Assembly: GCF_003672135.1 (NCBI RefSeq)
Contig: NC_039508.1
Location: forward strand, 16,503,945-16,567,944
Length of the DNA stretch: 64,000 bases
Source: Ooceraea biroi
Lineage: Eukaryota > Arthropoda > Insecta > Hymenoptera > Formicidae
Reading direction: 5' to 3'
The translations under genes were made by a program, and so were the position numbers. Below, piece after piece: positions 1-13,600 of the stretch. Under the pieces are notes generated by a model. The model did no database searches and was not told the DNA's origin. It was given only the letters and a program-made list of their open reading frames with translations. The first letter of the stretch is position 1. Every line of letters starts with the position of its first letter.

Positions 1-3000
1 CGTCGTGTTGTTTCGCGAACGTCTTTAAAAGCATCAAATTAATAACGTATTTGTGATACAGAATAAACGCAGATCGAGATTCTCTTAAGTATAGTCATCA
101 GCTTAGACGGGAATGTATTATTTGATAAACGCGTCGATAACCGCGGTGTACTCGCATAAGAACATTTCACCGCAGCCGTTACTGTTTCCTGCATTCCCAC
201 GTAGTTAACACCTATTAATCCTGATTAATCGCGCAATTAATCACTCTGCATTCCATGGACGGGATGGTCCAATCCTTGGTTCCCGTTGTACAGTCGGGAA
301 TTTCGCTCTGTCGCGGCGAAATAGCGCCAGACGTGCATTGCCATCGTAGGATCGCCTTATATACACACGCTCGTCCTGGCTTCTGGATCTTCTGGCGTGC
401 GTGCGTGCGTGCGTGCATGCGGCACCTACACGCATTCCACGCGGCTTACGTAAGACGGCATTATCCTCGAGAGAGAGTATAATATTATACTATAAGTTTG
501 CAAAATCCCGTAACGCGCTTGGCAACTCAACCAACGTTTTAGTTACACAAAAAATATCTTTAATCCGCCGAATTTTTCTTAAACGACAAATTTCCAGTTT
601 CTGCTACAAATAAGTGGCCAATTTAAGCTATACAAACTGGAAAAAAAATACATTTTGTTTGCGATAATACGAGCGTGTCTCTGCGATCGGTGACACGCTG
701 TGTAAAAATAGCTACGTCCATGAATATCGAGTGAAAAAGTTTCGATATGCTGCGATACTTTAAATTAAACAAGTGAAAACAATAGAATGTGATGTCGGCG
801 CGTGTCATGCCTTAATGACGTTGGAATTCGTATACTGCCAATTTTTTTCCGTCGATCCCGACGCGATTGCATTATCGTCGTTGATTATTTCAGCGGCGTC
901 ATGCGGCGTTTGTTCGCTTCGTCCGGGATTGACAGCGGCGCGCTGGAAAACAACTTTTAGTCGGCATATGGTGTTAATTTGAAAGAATATTTTTCGCAAT
1001 CGACAGCGCTGCGTTTTTAAAAACTCCATTGTCCGCGCCGCGCGCCTCTGTTTAGTTCGACGCGGCGCGAAAATGCGACTGCAATGCACGCACGCAACAT
1101 CCAGTCTGTACAATCATTGTAGGGGCAAAATATCCTTTTAATAGAGAACGATCTATTTGTAATTCTAGACAGTCTGGTGTGTCACATGGAAATTCGTTTG
1201 TACGTTCTTCATTTGAATTTTCTCGCATCTGTATGCGTCTGTGTGATATCTGTTTTGCTTTGTTTCCTTCTTCAAATAATTAGATTCAGTCTCCTGCCAT
1301 TCAGAATAGCATTAAAGAATTTCGTGTTACCATTATTTTCAGTTTCATATTTCCATGAGTTTTGGCATCATTTTTTATATAATCGAAAACTATAAATTTT
1401 TTTATTATTAATTTATGGACGAGACGACTCCATGAGACTTCACGAGACTCTACTTTATTGAACGTGCTTTCAACCACGAGTTCAAAGTCTTTCCCATCCT
1501 TAAATGTTTCACATCGAAATGCTAAAAACGCGTTTCTAATTTTTAGCACTAACTAAAATACTTTAGTAATTAAGATTTTAATTAAATCTCGCACGAGATA
1601 AAGTGTAGCTTAAACTAACTGGAAAACAAAGTTTCCTTATTCAATTACTCTTTTGACGTTGTAATTTCTAACGTTAGGTAACTTCGTAATTAAGCGTCTC
1701 ATCAAATTTTCCTTAACAAAAGAGACAAGAGAAAGGGAAATCGCACGCAGCAATCTGTAAGTGGAGAAAAGCGCGGTAGCCGTGTACCGACTTGTATACG
1801 AATTACGTTAACTCGCAATTAGCGCGGCGCGCGGTCCTCATTGCTTCCGATTAATTTCCAGGGAGTCTGTGATAACAGAAATCGAATCTCCGGGCGCATC
1901 GAAGCGTGGAGGTGAGCGACGATGGCTCCGCTCGGCGGAACAAAGCGCAGCGTGGCGATAAAAATATGATCCTCCGACGACGACTCAATCGAGTCGATCA
2001 GGAGTGCTTTCGCGCTTGAGTTGACTCGCTCTCTCATCGTCGGACGAGAAGGCTCGCGCTCCCAGACGTTTTTCGCTCGTGCGAGAAGAGACGGACGGTA
2101 CACACGGGACGACATACCCCACCGACGATCTTTCCAAATCGTCAGAAGAGTGTGAAGCATGCATAATGCAACGCGGACATTATGCGAGGGCGTGTGCGGC
2201 CCTGCGGGCCCTGCATTACAGATGTAGCTACATATGCAAATGCAAACGAGAGACGGCAGGTCCCCTTCGTTCGCTCAGTCTTGGTCGGTGACCCAAATAT
2301 GGAATTTTCGGCGACACGTTAGGTAATTAGATGATTAAATGCATGCAAGCACTACCGACATGTGCTCTTGTACAGCTCGCCGTGATATGTTCAAATGTAA
2401 CGTTTGTGCCGTAAGTCTTGACGCAGACGTTACTAAAAGATGCTCCGTTATTGGATTCAATGTCTCATAGCGTTAGGATAATTTATTTTTTTTAATATTA
2501 TTACGTATAAATATTATTTGAAAACAATTCACCCTGTGAGGTTGATTTCACTGAAGATCGTTAACTATTGCTAGTATTTTAATTTTTCGCAATTTTCGTA
2601 TTGATATTATGCTTGTCTATGTACAAAAAGTTATCTTAGAAATTAGATTACAATTTGAATTTGAATTTGTTTGAAATTAACAAAAGAGTATAAAAATTAA
2701 ATTTTCGTCCATGTACACTCTCGCAATAAGGCATCCTTTGTACACATTTGCATTATTTATTTTTACGATCATAGTGCGGAGCTGTGAAAAGTTGGCGCTT
2801 TATTTTACGTTTAACAGAAATCACACACAGGAAACTTCGATTTTGTCGCTCGTTAAAGGCGGCTGCAAGGAACATTGTGTGCACCGAGAATACTGAGTGG
2901 TTTACGCGGGAGAACAGTTTACGACTGCATTCTCATAGGAGTACGCTCGTGCAGGACACATAATCGGCTCGCGGTGCATTTCCGTGTACGAGTATTAGGC

Positions 3001-4486
3001 GAGCGTGAAGTTCGCGAACGAGTTACACGCGAGTGCCTGCGTACGCGTTGAAACTTTCGAACGGTGTCATTAGCGGACGAGTTCGTCCGTAACGCGCGAG
3101 ATCGTTAGAAAATTTGTCGTTAATATCCAGCTTTTGACGTTATCGTAGCAGCCATAATGACGCCACGCAACAATTGCCTGCTTTGAAGAACCGACCACTG
3201 AAATACGAACGAAATTTTTCGCTTGTCGCGCACGTGAAAACGTAGTGCGAATGTTGAATAAAATGTACCATTGGTAGCGATTCGTGTCGCAATAATCGTT
3301 ACCAATTTTTGGAAATGCAGTAAATTCCATACATGGTAACTGAATTGCCAACATTAATTATACTATATATGATATATTAATCAAATTAATAAAATTAATA
3401 GTGAAGCCATATATTGTTGTAATCGCCCGAAAATGAATTATTACAATGTACGGTGTTCTCGAATTGCACACAAATGAGCGAATGATACACGGCGTGTTAT
3501 TTCCAAGTGTTATTTCAAGTTGCTTCTGCGGTAGAATTAATGAATGTCCCTCTCCCTCCTTCCCGATATTGACGGAGCGATGCGTTTTTTCGCCGTGCGG
3601 TGCGCCGTGTCGCGCATTACGCAGCGAAATAATTTATAAATTCGAGCGCGATATTAAGCGCAGCCCGGAATCGATGCTGGCCGTTCGTCATCGAAATGAG
3701 CGCGATGCTTCGGCGCGATCAGTGAATAATGCGTGTCCATATGCAGCCCAATGGAAGTGCATGTTCGGAGAATTGCGTGGGATTAAGAGATACAAGGGAA
3801 GTATGAAGTCGCAATAATGCCGAATAGAAAGTAGAATTAATATCGCGACGTTTCAGCCGATAAAACGTTGGAATACAATGACTTTATCGTACAACGATAT
3901 TTGATTTACATAAATTATACACACGCACTAATGTAGTTATTATCTCAATTTTTATATCGCAAATTATTTTCGTGTCAGACGAAGATTACGAATATAATGG
4001 AATTTAAACTGAAATTGTATTTTTCAGAGATACATGCAATGTTTTGCAAAGGAAATGTATAATGTTAATAATCGTATTTATGCGCAATTAAAAATATATT
4101 ATTATATACTATTATCATGAATTAAAAGGATGCGAGTTGCAAACACAAAACCGATAATGTCGACTGTCTCCACTACTTCGTGGTTTGATTTCATCAGAAT
4201 GAAGCTGACCGATCGACAACAAAGTTGCCATGTGTATTGACCACGGATTTACATCGTCGCGAACACCTACACTAAATCTCCAAGAGATACGATCGCGTAA
4301 TTCGTGTTGACTTTTCAATTTTTCAATGCGTGGGCCGAAGGCTCTCCCTTTCCCGCGTCCTCGTCGGCGAATCGAGTTCCATTAGCGCGATTGCCGCGAT
4401 TCATATCGAGATTCGGCCGATCGCGTCGTGCCGCCTCGCAAATAATTTATGCGACCACATCAGGGAAGGACGAGAATTTCTTTCTT
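1..4486. other. Gene-free stretch
   Basis: AT-rich DNA alternates with CpG-rich patches (about 2000-2110, 2940-3070). The longest frame (3446-3817, plus) has no recognisable domain. Apart from the GCGT array, I see nothing structured. Confidence 0.6.
395..420. repeat. (GCGT)n microsatellite
   Basis: Seen: about five GCGT units followed by GCATGC. Open frames through it are repeat translations. Confidence 0.9.
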
Positions 4487-4494
4487 CCCTCCCT

Positions 4495-4541
<47 letters not shown>

Positions 4542-4546
4542 TCTCT
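4487..4546. repeat. (CCCT)n/(CT)n polypyrimidine microsatellite
   Basis: Seen: CCCT units run into about 18 uninterrupted CT units and then a mixed CT tail. The tract can form triplex DNA in principle, and the complementary GA strand resembles GAGA-factor sites. It creates spurious serine/leucine-rich frames. Confidence 0.95.
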
Positions 4547-6313
4547 GCTGATTTTCTCAATGTATCTCTTTCGCTTTGTTTTACTTTTATTCTGCCAGAG
4601 TCACGGACGCGCCAAGGCGAAGCGATTCTCTCTCTTTTGCGATTTAATTAGCGCGCGGATTAAGCACCGGCATACCGATGTACACCTCGTCGTTCCAGAA
4701 AAAGCCGTCTGCGAATTCTGCCGGGGACGATCCTGAAACGAGACGAGCGACCTGCTGAATTATGCGCGCGGCCTTTTTCGTCCATCTCGCTGCGGTTTCC
4801 GTGCGGCAAAAGCGACTTCTCGTTCCCGTTCTCGCGCCGTGAAATTCGTGCGGCGAGCATTACTACTACCTCGCACATAAACCTAAATAAAAATGTAGTA
4901 GTATCGTGAGTGTAGAGCTGCCACCAACCTACTATAAACCAACGCGTATACTGCTTTAGCAAGAGAGCAACGTATGCAGATCGTATGCACAAAATCGCTT
5001 TAATAATAAATAATTATTTCCTCCTATAAATCTTTATACGATACTTTTTATTATGGGGCTTTGCGTTGACACGAGCAACGCAAATTTCGAACAAGTACAA
5101 TCAAACGGAAATGTCTGTAATTACAGCAACGTAACAAAGATGTGGGATGCGGGAAAGCTACTTTTAACAATTTCAAATGTAAATTTTCGTAACGGCGATA
5201 CAAAGCCCTTTCTCCAGTCCGATCGTATTGTTTTCAAAGCCACGTCACCGGGGAATTGAAGCCGGCGTTTGCGCGGGAGTTCGCCTCGTTGCTTCGACAC
5301 ACCTAGGCACAATACCCTTCATTAGCAAATATTTTGAACGCCGCGAAAAAGCCGTATCGAAAAATCGTTACGGCTAGCCGCGCGATCGACGGAAAAGCGT
5401 ACGCACTCGTCCGCCGCGTATTTCCCGATTAAAATAAAACAAACGAGCCGCGGCGGCGATCCGTTCGATATCCTCTAACGAGGATCGGCGTTTCAGCTGG
5501 TTACCAATGATATTGGATTTCACGGCGCCCAAAGCCCTCTTCTAATGCAGCGATTTACAAAAACAAAAAATCTCTCTACCTGATCTCCCCATCTCCAGCA
5601 GCGTTTCGCGTTGTACAGCAGATTTTTTTTCACGGATAACGATAAAATCGCCATTTGATGTAATACACAAGATAACGCAAGGAAATTGAAGAAATTTTTA
5701 GATAAGCCTTTATATTTCAATTTCGAGCGAACTTGCGAGCGAAATTCGGCACAGTATGCATGAGAGGACTCGGTCCATCATCGAAACACGGTATCAAATT
5801 GTAGTCCCATATTTAAACATATCGAAATTTGTCTAGTCTCAAATATCGAGTATGATTCTTGTATTATGACTGAAACGTCTCCTGCGATCCATAGTCGAAG
5901 CTTTTTCAACTATCCTTAGAACAGATGAGTCAACGTACGTAGACGTCAAGATACAATAGTCATGACTCCCATCATGAATGCCGAAGAGGGTTAACTTATG
6001 AAACATTTAGATTGCCGGCGCCGGTCGATACATCGCCCTTTAATTCCACGACAAAGGTGTTCACTATTCACCACGTCATTCCTGCTCGGTCAGCTCTCGA
6101 ATTCCCCGAGTACGATATCGGCGACAATACAGCAACGTGGAGTTTAGTCCACAGTTTAGGTGACCGTAGGGACCAGAGAGGAAGCCAAGAAGATGATGGA
6201 AGATAGGCAAAGGGCCAACGGCAGCTCCGCCGGAGTCGGGGAACTGACTAGCGCAATTAAAGCCGAAGAATCTTTCCGGGAGATAAGCCGGTCGCCTGAC
6301 CAGTCATGAGAAC

Positions 6314-6333
6314 GAGAGAGAGAGAGAGAGAGA
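6314..6333. repeat. (GA)10 microsatellite
   Basis: Seen: ten uninterrupted GA units. GAGA-factor-type binding is possible but not shown. Confidence 0.95.
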
Positions 6334-7936
6334 AGATTCTCCTATCTTCGTGGCAAACTCATTGGGCTCTTCATGAGAGACCCGATAAAAAGTGTCTTAG
6401 AGTTAATTAATGATATTGGCAATTACGCGCAAAACTTCCACGTTGCGCTTTTCGGAGTCCTTAAGACGAAAAGGGGCAAGTCCCTTCAATCTTACCTTCT
6501 GTGCTTTGCTTTTGCCAAGTATACATCCACTTTCGAGTCTCTGTGGGTTTCATCGAAGTTTCCTTTGATTTCCGTTCGCGCGAGAGAAAAATTCATCGTG
6601 GAAGATTTTATTGGAAACTAATGAGCGAAGGAATGAATTGTAATATTGAGAAGAAAAGAACAAAGTTTACATAATAACTTGAGTTTTTTTTATGAAAGAG
6701 CGAAGAGTTATACAATTCTGCATTGTTTTGAACAAACTATGGTTTCCATTTTAATCTCCCATCTTGAAGAAAGTATCTCAACTTTAAAGCTGACATTAAA
6801 AACAATTATTTAAAATCATAATGGACGACTTGAATTTAGCAATTAGAGAAAAATTACTTTAAACATGCACGTGACTCGCGTAAAAATAAGGAAATCAAAA
6901 AGTTAGTATCAATTTTTTTACAATAGGCTCTCAAGCTCTGGGAGAATGATCGCGGACAGCCGCGATCCGTCCGCAGCAAAAACGTTTACGGTATCATCGA
7001 AATTCTATCAGATTTAAAGCTGAGCGCAGCACGGTTCGAACAAATTCGGACGCGATTCGCATGGCAATGGTACAACGAGCGTAACCCGCTCGTCGGATTA
7101 TTAATCAGATTGGGATTCGCGCAAAGTAATGGCCGACACGCCGGGGTGTGTTTCGGGGCGTAACCCGAAGTTGGCGAACTACAGCCGCACAGGAACCCTC
7201 TTGTGCAACTGCGCTCGCGCTACCCCGTTGCCACCGGGACATTCTGTCTGGCTATACAGTAATTAATTCCACGTCTCGCCCTGCAACTTGCATTCGAGTT
7301 CAAGAGGAATCCCAGACTTCTCGGGAATCCGCGATTCGGGTTGCGCCCGTGTTTTCGAACACGCGCGTAGATCTCGCTCGAAACCACCGAAGTCTACGGA
7401 TCAGATTGAAACATCGGCGTACAGTACGATACAGGACAGTCTTATCGCGATAATACGCAAGAAGACGATAATTTGCGCGATGATCATCAAGAGGGGATTT
7501 TTCACGATTTTGTGTGAGGCTCGGCGGGATTTAATTTGAACTCGCAACCTTTCCCCGCGATCTTCCTCTCGGTTCCGTTCTATCGATCAGGCCGCTCGGC
7601 AGGCTGCTCCCATGCAAACACACGAGACACGGGAGCGAATACGGCGAAACTGCCGGTATCTGCGATCGTTGCAGGCAGTAACAACGGCAGTTAATGTCCG
7701 CAGACCTGCGCCCGGGTACTTCGTAACCCAATGAGCAGATACAATCGGAACATAGATTAACTGCAATATAGACCTCTACCTCTACTGCGGATAGTCCTTG
7801 GCTGGCGCGGGGAGGAGCGGTGAGAATATGCCGAGTTACGTTACACGAACGATTCATGAAACAATTTGAAGGTTTCCGGAAAGAACAGAATTGGTCTTCG
7901 ATCAGTTTGTTCCGTGATGTTAATTATAATATCTGG

Positions 7937-7941
<5 letters not shown>

Positions 7942-7974
<33 letters not shown>
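7942..7974. repeat. (GA)n microsatellite
   Basis: Seen: about 16 uninterrupted GA units, one of the longer pure GA arrays here. Confidence 0.93.
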
Positions 7975-7977
<3 letters not shown>

Positions 7978-9873
7978 CTGTCAATGATTTTATAATTAAG
8001 TCTTTTGGGAATCTGCTTTATTAAAATTGTTCTCTCTTTGTTCAACTCCAACGATTATTCATACGCAGAGGCTTTTATAATTTTAATTATAAGCAATGGC
8101 ACGTTGACTGTGTTTTCAAATTTCTCTTTTATCTTTTTTATTAATGGCAGTATAAATTATTGATTTCTCTATGCGTTATACAAAATTAAAATAAGATAAT
8201 AACGTGTGCAGTTTGTCGTAAAAAATAATCGCTCGCAATCACTCGGAAGGGGCAGCCAGTTGAAAGCAGCCGTTTCGATACGCCATGGCACGTTCGCGAG
8301 AAGGATCAGGAACACGAACCTGTCTGAAACAACGGTGGTCACCTGCCACCTGCACGTATTTCCGCGCCCGGGGCTCGACACGGCGCGCTCGGGAAAATAT
8401 TTGGGAACTTTCGTAGACGTGCGGTTCGGTTTCGGATGTTTTCCGCAACGGGGGATCGCCTTTCTGCTCTCCTCGTTACTTTAGATAAGCGACAGTTAAG
8501 CAACGATTACCACAGACCGCATTACAACCGGCGCATTTGAACTTTGCGAGAGTATTTCAAGTGAAACATTTTGTCGATTTCGCATCGTTGTTTCACATCA
8601 AGATGAAATTATGAAAGGAAAATATATTAAACATATATCACACGTGCATTATTTCACATTGTCTCATCTTCTGACTAATGATAAGGAAGGTATAATCGAT
8701 ATGTCAAGAAGACAATGAACAACCACGGGTATGCCAATGTTAGGCTTGACATTTTGGAAAACTCCATTTGTCATCATTTATATATGACATTGTAAAAGTA
8801 ATGTGACGATTTATGCCGCAGCTTGCCGCTAAAACCGCGTTAAATGGCCCGGCTTCCAAAGGGCCTACCTGGTATTTGGTTTGAGATAATAACTCGTCCA
8901 ACGGGATGACTAGGCGCCACCCGGTATCCAAGAATGCCGGTTGTCCGTCCGGATCCTCCTCCTTAATGCATACACATTACACAGGTATCTCCTTGGCTCA
9001 GGGATACTAAGGGCGAGAAAAAATGGCGATTGTCCCGAGCCGGGCCATGAAAGCTGTGCGCAATTTAAAATTGAGAAGATTAAGCGGATCTGGACGGTGA
9101 ACGTTTAAATAAATATTCAAAACGTCGGTGCTCGTCTCTCAGCTTCTCGGAGAAATTGTAGTCCACTGATAGCAGCGCGGTAAGTCTGGAATAACAAGCC
9201 GACACAGTAACAGAAACCTTTCGGTGAAATAAAATAAAACCGATCTCTCTGTGTCTGTAAATTGATTCCTCGTTTTAATTAAAGCTCCGGAACTTAATAA
9301 TAATTGATTACGAGAAAGAAAATTGTCTCGAAGCTTCATCCTTCTCTTAAATTATAACGAAATACATTTGTATTTCTCTCCCTCGACTTTCCTCTCTGGA
9401 AACTCTGAATCATGCCGCTTCTCTGTTGTTCTCTACATTGTTTTCTTGCGATTACGAATCGTATCGCTGATTCACGTTGGGATGACGAACAGTCAAGAAT
9501 TTGAGCAACGTAAGCGGTTGCAATGAATTGCATCGTTAATTGGGTCAAGCTAGTCGGAAGCCGGTATTCGGCGCGATCGGAATAAAAGCGCGGGATGAAA
9601 GAGAAGGTGGCCGAACTAAAATTTGAACGCAATGCGACATTTCGAGCGAATACCCGAGCATCCAGCCTCTCGTCAGTGCTGGATCCACGGAAATCCGGCA
9701 ATAGAGCACATTTCGTGGATGTATATTTTCTATCTTTTTTATTCTGTCTATGTTGTAGCTTTACGCGCATCAATTACTGGACTTTCATATTTATATCAAA
9801 GAATATTTATATTATATTTTACAATGTAATGTGTAAAATATCTAGATTTTCAACGATTATTTTTAAGTATTAA

Positions 9874-10608
9874 GGGGGGAACCTGCTTTAGAACGTTGAA
9901 AATAAGGTATAATTTTACGAATTTTTTTTTGGAGAAACTATACAGCGGATCATTATAAAACTTTGATGCATTTATTAGTACATGTTTAAAGATAAAAAAA
10001 ATTATTTTTTTATTTGAATATATCGCCTGTAGAGGTCGTCCTGGAGGCATCTTAGTGCAGCCGGCATTGTAAATTGGCGAGCATTCTCCTGCCTCCAAAT
10101 TTCATCCAAACTGAAAAATTGAAATATTTTCTCGTTATTTATGAATTCCCATCGTCGATGGGAATTCATAAATAACCTTTAATATTCATAAAAACATTAA
10201 GTTAAACAATTACTTTTGCATGAAAAAGTTCAACAACTTTGCCTAAAAATCGTACTTTTGTGTTCTAAGCTCCACCATTTTGGCACTTTTCAACTTTTTT
10301 CTTCTCTCTTTGGTTCATCGACGATGGGAATTCATAAATAACGAGAACACATTTCAATTTTTCAGTTTAGACGAAATTTGGAGGCAGGAGAATGCTCACC
10401 AATTTGCAATGCCGGCGACGCGGCTGCATTAAGATTTCTCCAGGACGACCTCTACAGGTGATATATTCAAATCAAAAAATAATTTTTTTTATCTTTAAAC
10501 ATGTACTAATAAATGCATCAAAGTTTTATAATGATCCGCTGTATAGTTTCTCCAAAAACAATTCGTAAAATATACCTTATTTTCAGCGTTCTAAAGCAGG
10601 CTCCCCCC
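9874..10608. mobile_element. Foldback non-autonomous DNA transposon with TTAA target duplication
   Basis: Seen: a 735-bp element has a left arm (9874-10160) that is the reverse complement of its right arm (10316-10608) with scattered substitutions and small indels. Both ends begin GGGGGGA(A/G)CCTGC when read inward and are flanked by TTAA (9870-9873 and 10609-10612). The ~155-bp spacer has no usable open frame. One indel is an extra CGCGTCGC-like insertion near 10415 in the right arm. Known: TTAA duplications are typical of the piggyBac and Kolobok superfamilies. The G-rich end does not look like the usual piggyBac CCC terminus, so Kolobok is the better guess, held loosely. Length, inverted arms and lack of coding capacity make it a MITE or foldback element mobilised in trans. 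Confidence 0.88.
10134..10176. repeat. Perfect 43-bp hairpin inside the foldback element
   Basis: Seen: two perfect 21-nt arms surround a single central T; the arm core is GAATTCCCATCG. A third copy of the same half-arm lies at the inner edge of the right inverted repeat (around 10321-10344). The hairpin therefore sits where the left inverted repeat meets the spacer. It could reflect the fold-back event that created the long arms, or later gene conversion between arms. Confidence 0.85.
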
Positions 10609-10612
10609 TTAA

Positions 10613-13600
10613 ATGAATTATTTCATTTGAACTCTCGCAAGCTAATTCTGTAAATTGAACAATTTCAAGAATATACAAATTATTCTTTTATTTTGCTAAG
10701 CATCACTTAACTTAAAAAAACTGAGGATCTAATAATTTCGTCAATAAGGAAATTGACTCTGTCTTTAATACTTTCGTAATAATAATAATTGTAAATTTTG
10801 CTATCAAAAAATGATTACCACTTATAAATGATATCACTTATCTAATCTCGAGGGATCCGATTCAGCTTGAGCCATTTTTCAAATTCTGTACAAAAAGGAA
10901 TCTAATCGACGGGAAAAGTACGAGCGCCAGTGTCCGCACCTTACATCCGCTACTGCATCCTGTCGTTGCCCCGTTTGTCCTCCCTCCGCCTTCGACGTCG
11001 CGGCAAACCCGGATGTACCTCCTGCATCCACCGGAATGCGACGGAATTCCGTGGAGGCTGCTGCGTCGCGCGAGATAAATTTTATTTAACTCTCGGCATG
11101 GGAGGGGGAGAGGAGGTGAGTTGATGGGCAGTGGGAGGTGCTCGTAGAAAGAGACAGAACAATGAATAGTAAGAGAAGGAAGAAACAGAAAGAGAATTGA
11201 GGAAATCGGCGTGTTTTCCACCTTTCTCCGCGGAGATTCGCCGACGTTGTCGATATGAATTCAAGAGAAGGAAAGTACGATCTTTCGTTTTTCGCGCGAT
11301 CACGTCGACGTCACGAACGACGGAAACTTCGAGCTATCCTTTACCAACGTAAGACTGGAACGACGTTCCGGCCAACCCCTCGTTGCACCCTCGGGGATTC
11401 CGCGAAGTTTTTCCTAGTAAATTGCCGGTAATAACGAACTTTCTCGCTACTAATTCGGGAAATTCGACAGTATTCCGATCCACGATCGCGACGTGAAACG
11501 CGCTTGTTATTTGGCTCGGCGTTATGATCGCTGCGAACGTTCGTTGCGAACGGATCGAGCGAAATTTCATAGCCGTGAGATTTTATGCGACTATGCAAAT
11601 TTGTTCTCGATGTTCGTTCTTGTTTTTTAAATCGATCGCATTAAATTTGCTGTGGAAATTTAAAGACGCAATGACCCAAATATTAAATATTAGTATTAGT
11701 ATCTGTAAAAGAGTTGTCTACGTTTTCAGGTCCAGTAAAAAATTTATGATAATCCGCGACAAGAACGCTTCAATAATATCTTGCCAATATTTTGTCTATA
11801 TCCAGACAACCGTCAATATGAATGAATAATTGCAATTAAAGCACCGCAATAGAACGTTCGTCGTCGAGACAGACAATTTCCGGACGTCTCGACGTTAGCG
11901 CGAAAATCGCGTTAACCCGCGACTGCCGTCATTTATGCAAATGAAACATTAACAGCGTCTACCAAGTTTTATAGTCTCGAGTTGGCCGACCGTCCGTTGG
12001 TTGCCTCAGCGTACCGAATAGGAGAGAGAAGAATGGTTGCAGGGGTGCGGCTGCAACAGCCCCCGAGGCGCGCCTTGAGGCTCACCCTTCACTGCGTTTA
12101 AGAAACGAGCGTGCTTTAAAACTCGCCCTTACGATCCACTCGCTTTTTGAAACAACCGCTAACAAAGATGATGAACCTTCGTTCATCACTACCTTTCGAC
12201 TCTCCTCCTTTCTCTTTCGTTCTCTTTCGTTCAAAGCGCCTCTCTCTTCTTTATGACGTTCTCTCGAGGAGAGCCACTTAATTTTAACTGCGCATTTAAC
12301 ACAGCGATGGATGCTCTCGGCTTTTGGGAGACTCCTTCCCCTTTTTGTTCGAATGCGTTGCAGGAGGTACATATTAACTGCGCCATGCGTTTTCGTAATT
12401 TGATTACCGTGCGTATTACATTGACTGTTAAAATACCAATATTATATAGTTCAATTTTTATTAAATCTATTTTATTCTTTTCTCGTATCCATCCAGAATA
12501 AATAAAAAAAGATCGTTACGCGCGGTTTCTGTAATGTAACATGACGTAGCAAAGCCCGAGATTCGCGTGACAGCGATAGCGTATTCTTATCTTAAAAATC
12601 CTGCAGCATGGTACGACAACGGTCGAATTCTACGATCGATAGATTTATACAGAGCGCGTAATTAAAGTCGTCTGTACAGGTGCACGACGGGTTTTAAACT
12701 CCGCGAATTAGTTCACCGAGCGTGCAACTCGCGCGTCCTGGCGCCGGATAAAAGAACGCCTAATGAGCGCTGTTCCATATTTCGCGCGGCCGGAAAAGCG
12801 CCTCGCGAGTTATTCCCCGTGCGAACGTGCATCCCGTTTATCGAAAAATTTGTCACCGCACTAAAATACGGCGTTATATATCAGGCGATTAGCGGATCTC
12901 CGCGATTTATCGAAATTGTTCGGCGGCGCGATGGTCCGCGTAATTGGCGTTCACTCGCGCGCTAATGTCGGCGAATAATATTTGGAAACATTGTTAATCT
13001 AGTAATTTATTTGCGTATATCGATACGCGTTTACGATTCTGGAAAATAACGTGTTTTATCTCGATGATATTTTGAGATTTCTCATTCCGTTCTACGTGTG
13101 TGTGAGTACGTATGCGCGAATATAATCTCACAAATTTGTTCTTCTCAACTTTGTCAAATATTTTCATATCGGATTTATGTTTGATATATTTTTCGAGAAT
13201 GTTAAGGAACAAACGTAAACATTGACGATCGAAAAATGTGAAGCACTGAATTGTTATGATCCCTTCGTGAATCTATGAAATAAACTTTTGATATAAAGAA
13301 AAGCCTTGACCTTACGAAATTATAAAGTTTATGGACTACTCGTTTAAATTTTACTAAATTCTTATATTTTTACGGGTGCGTAAATATTTCGAAATTACAT
13401 TAATTCCGCAATTGTGACACGTAAAGGCATCTACGTCAGAGGGGACGAAAGGCGTGTGTCGCGTTGGCCGGAACGAAATAAATCGCACGAAATTTTCACG
13501 CAGCCTCTCAGACGTGCGTGAGCAAATATTTGAAATTCGTCGCGCGTCTGCTCCGTGTATGCGTATTGCGTGACTTCATCTCCGACGAAAAACCGTTTCC

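Larger units (their letters stand above)
4547..9869. other. Gene-free stretch with GA arrays
   Basis: No gene recognised. Frames up to ~145 codons (9336-9773, minus) lack domains. CpG-rich patches occur near 5340-5470 and 6940-7410. A donor-like GTAAGA on the minus strand near 6493 has no credible exon. Confidence 0.55.
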
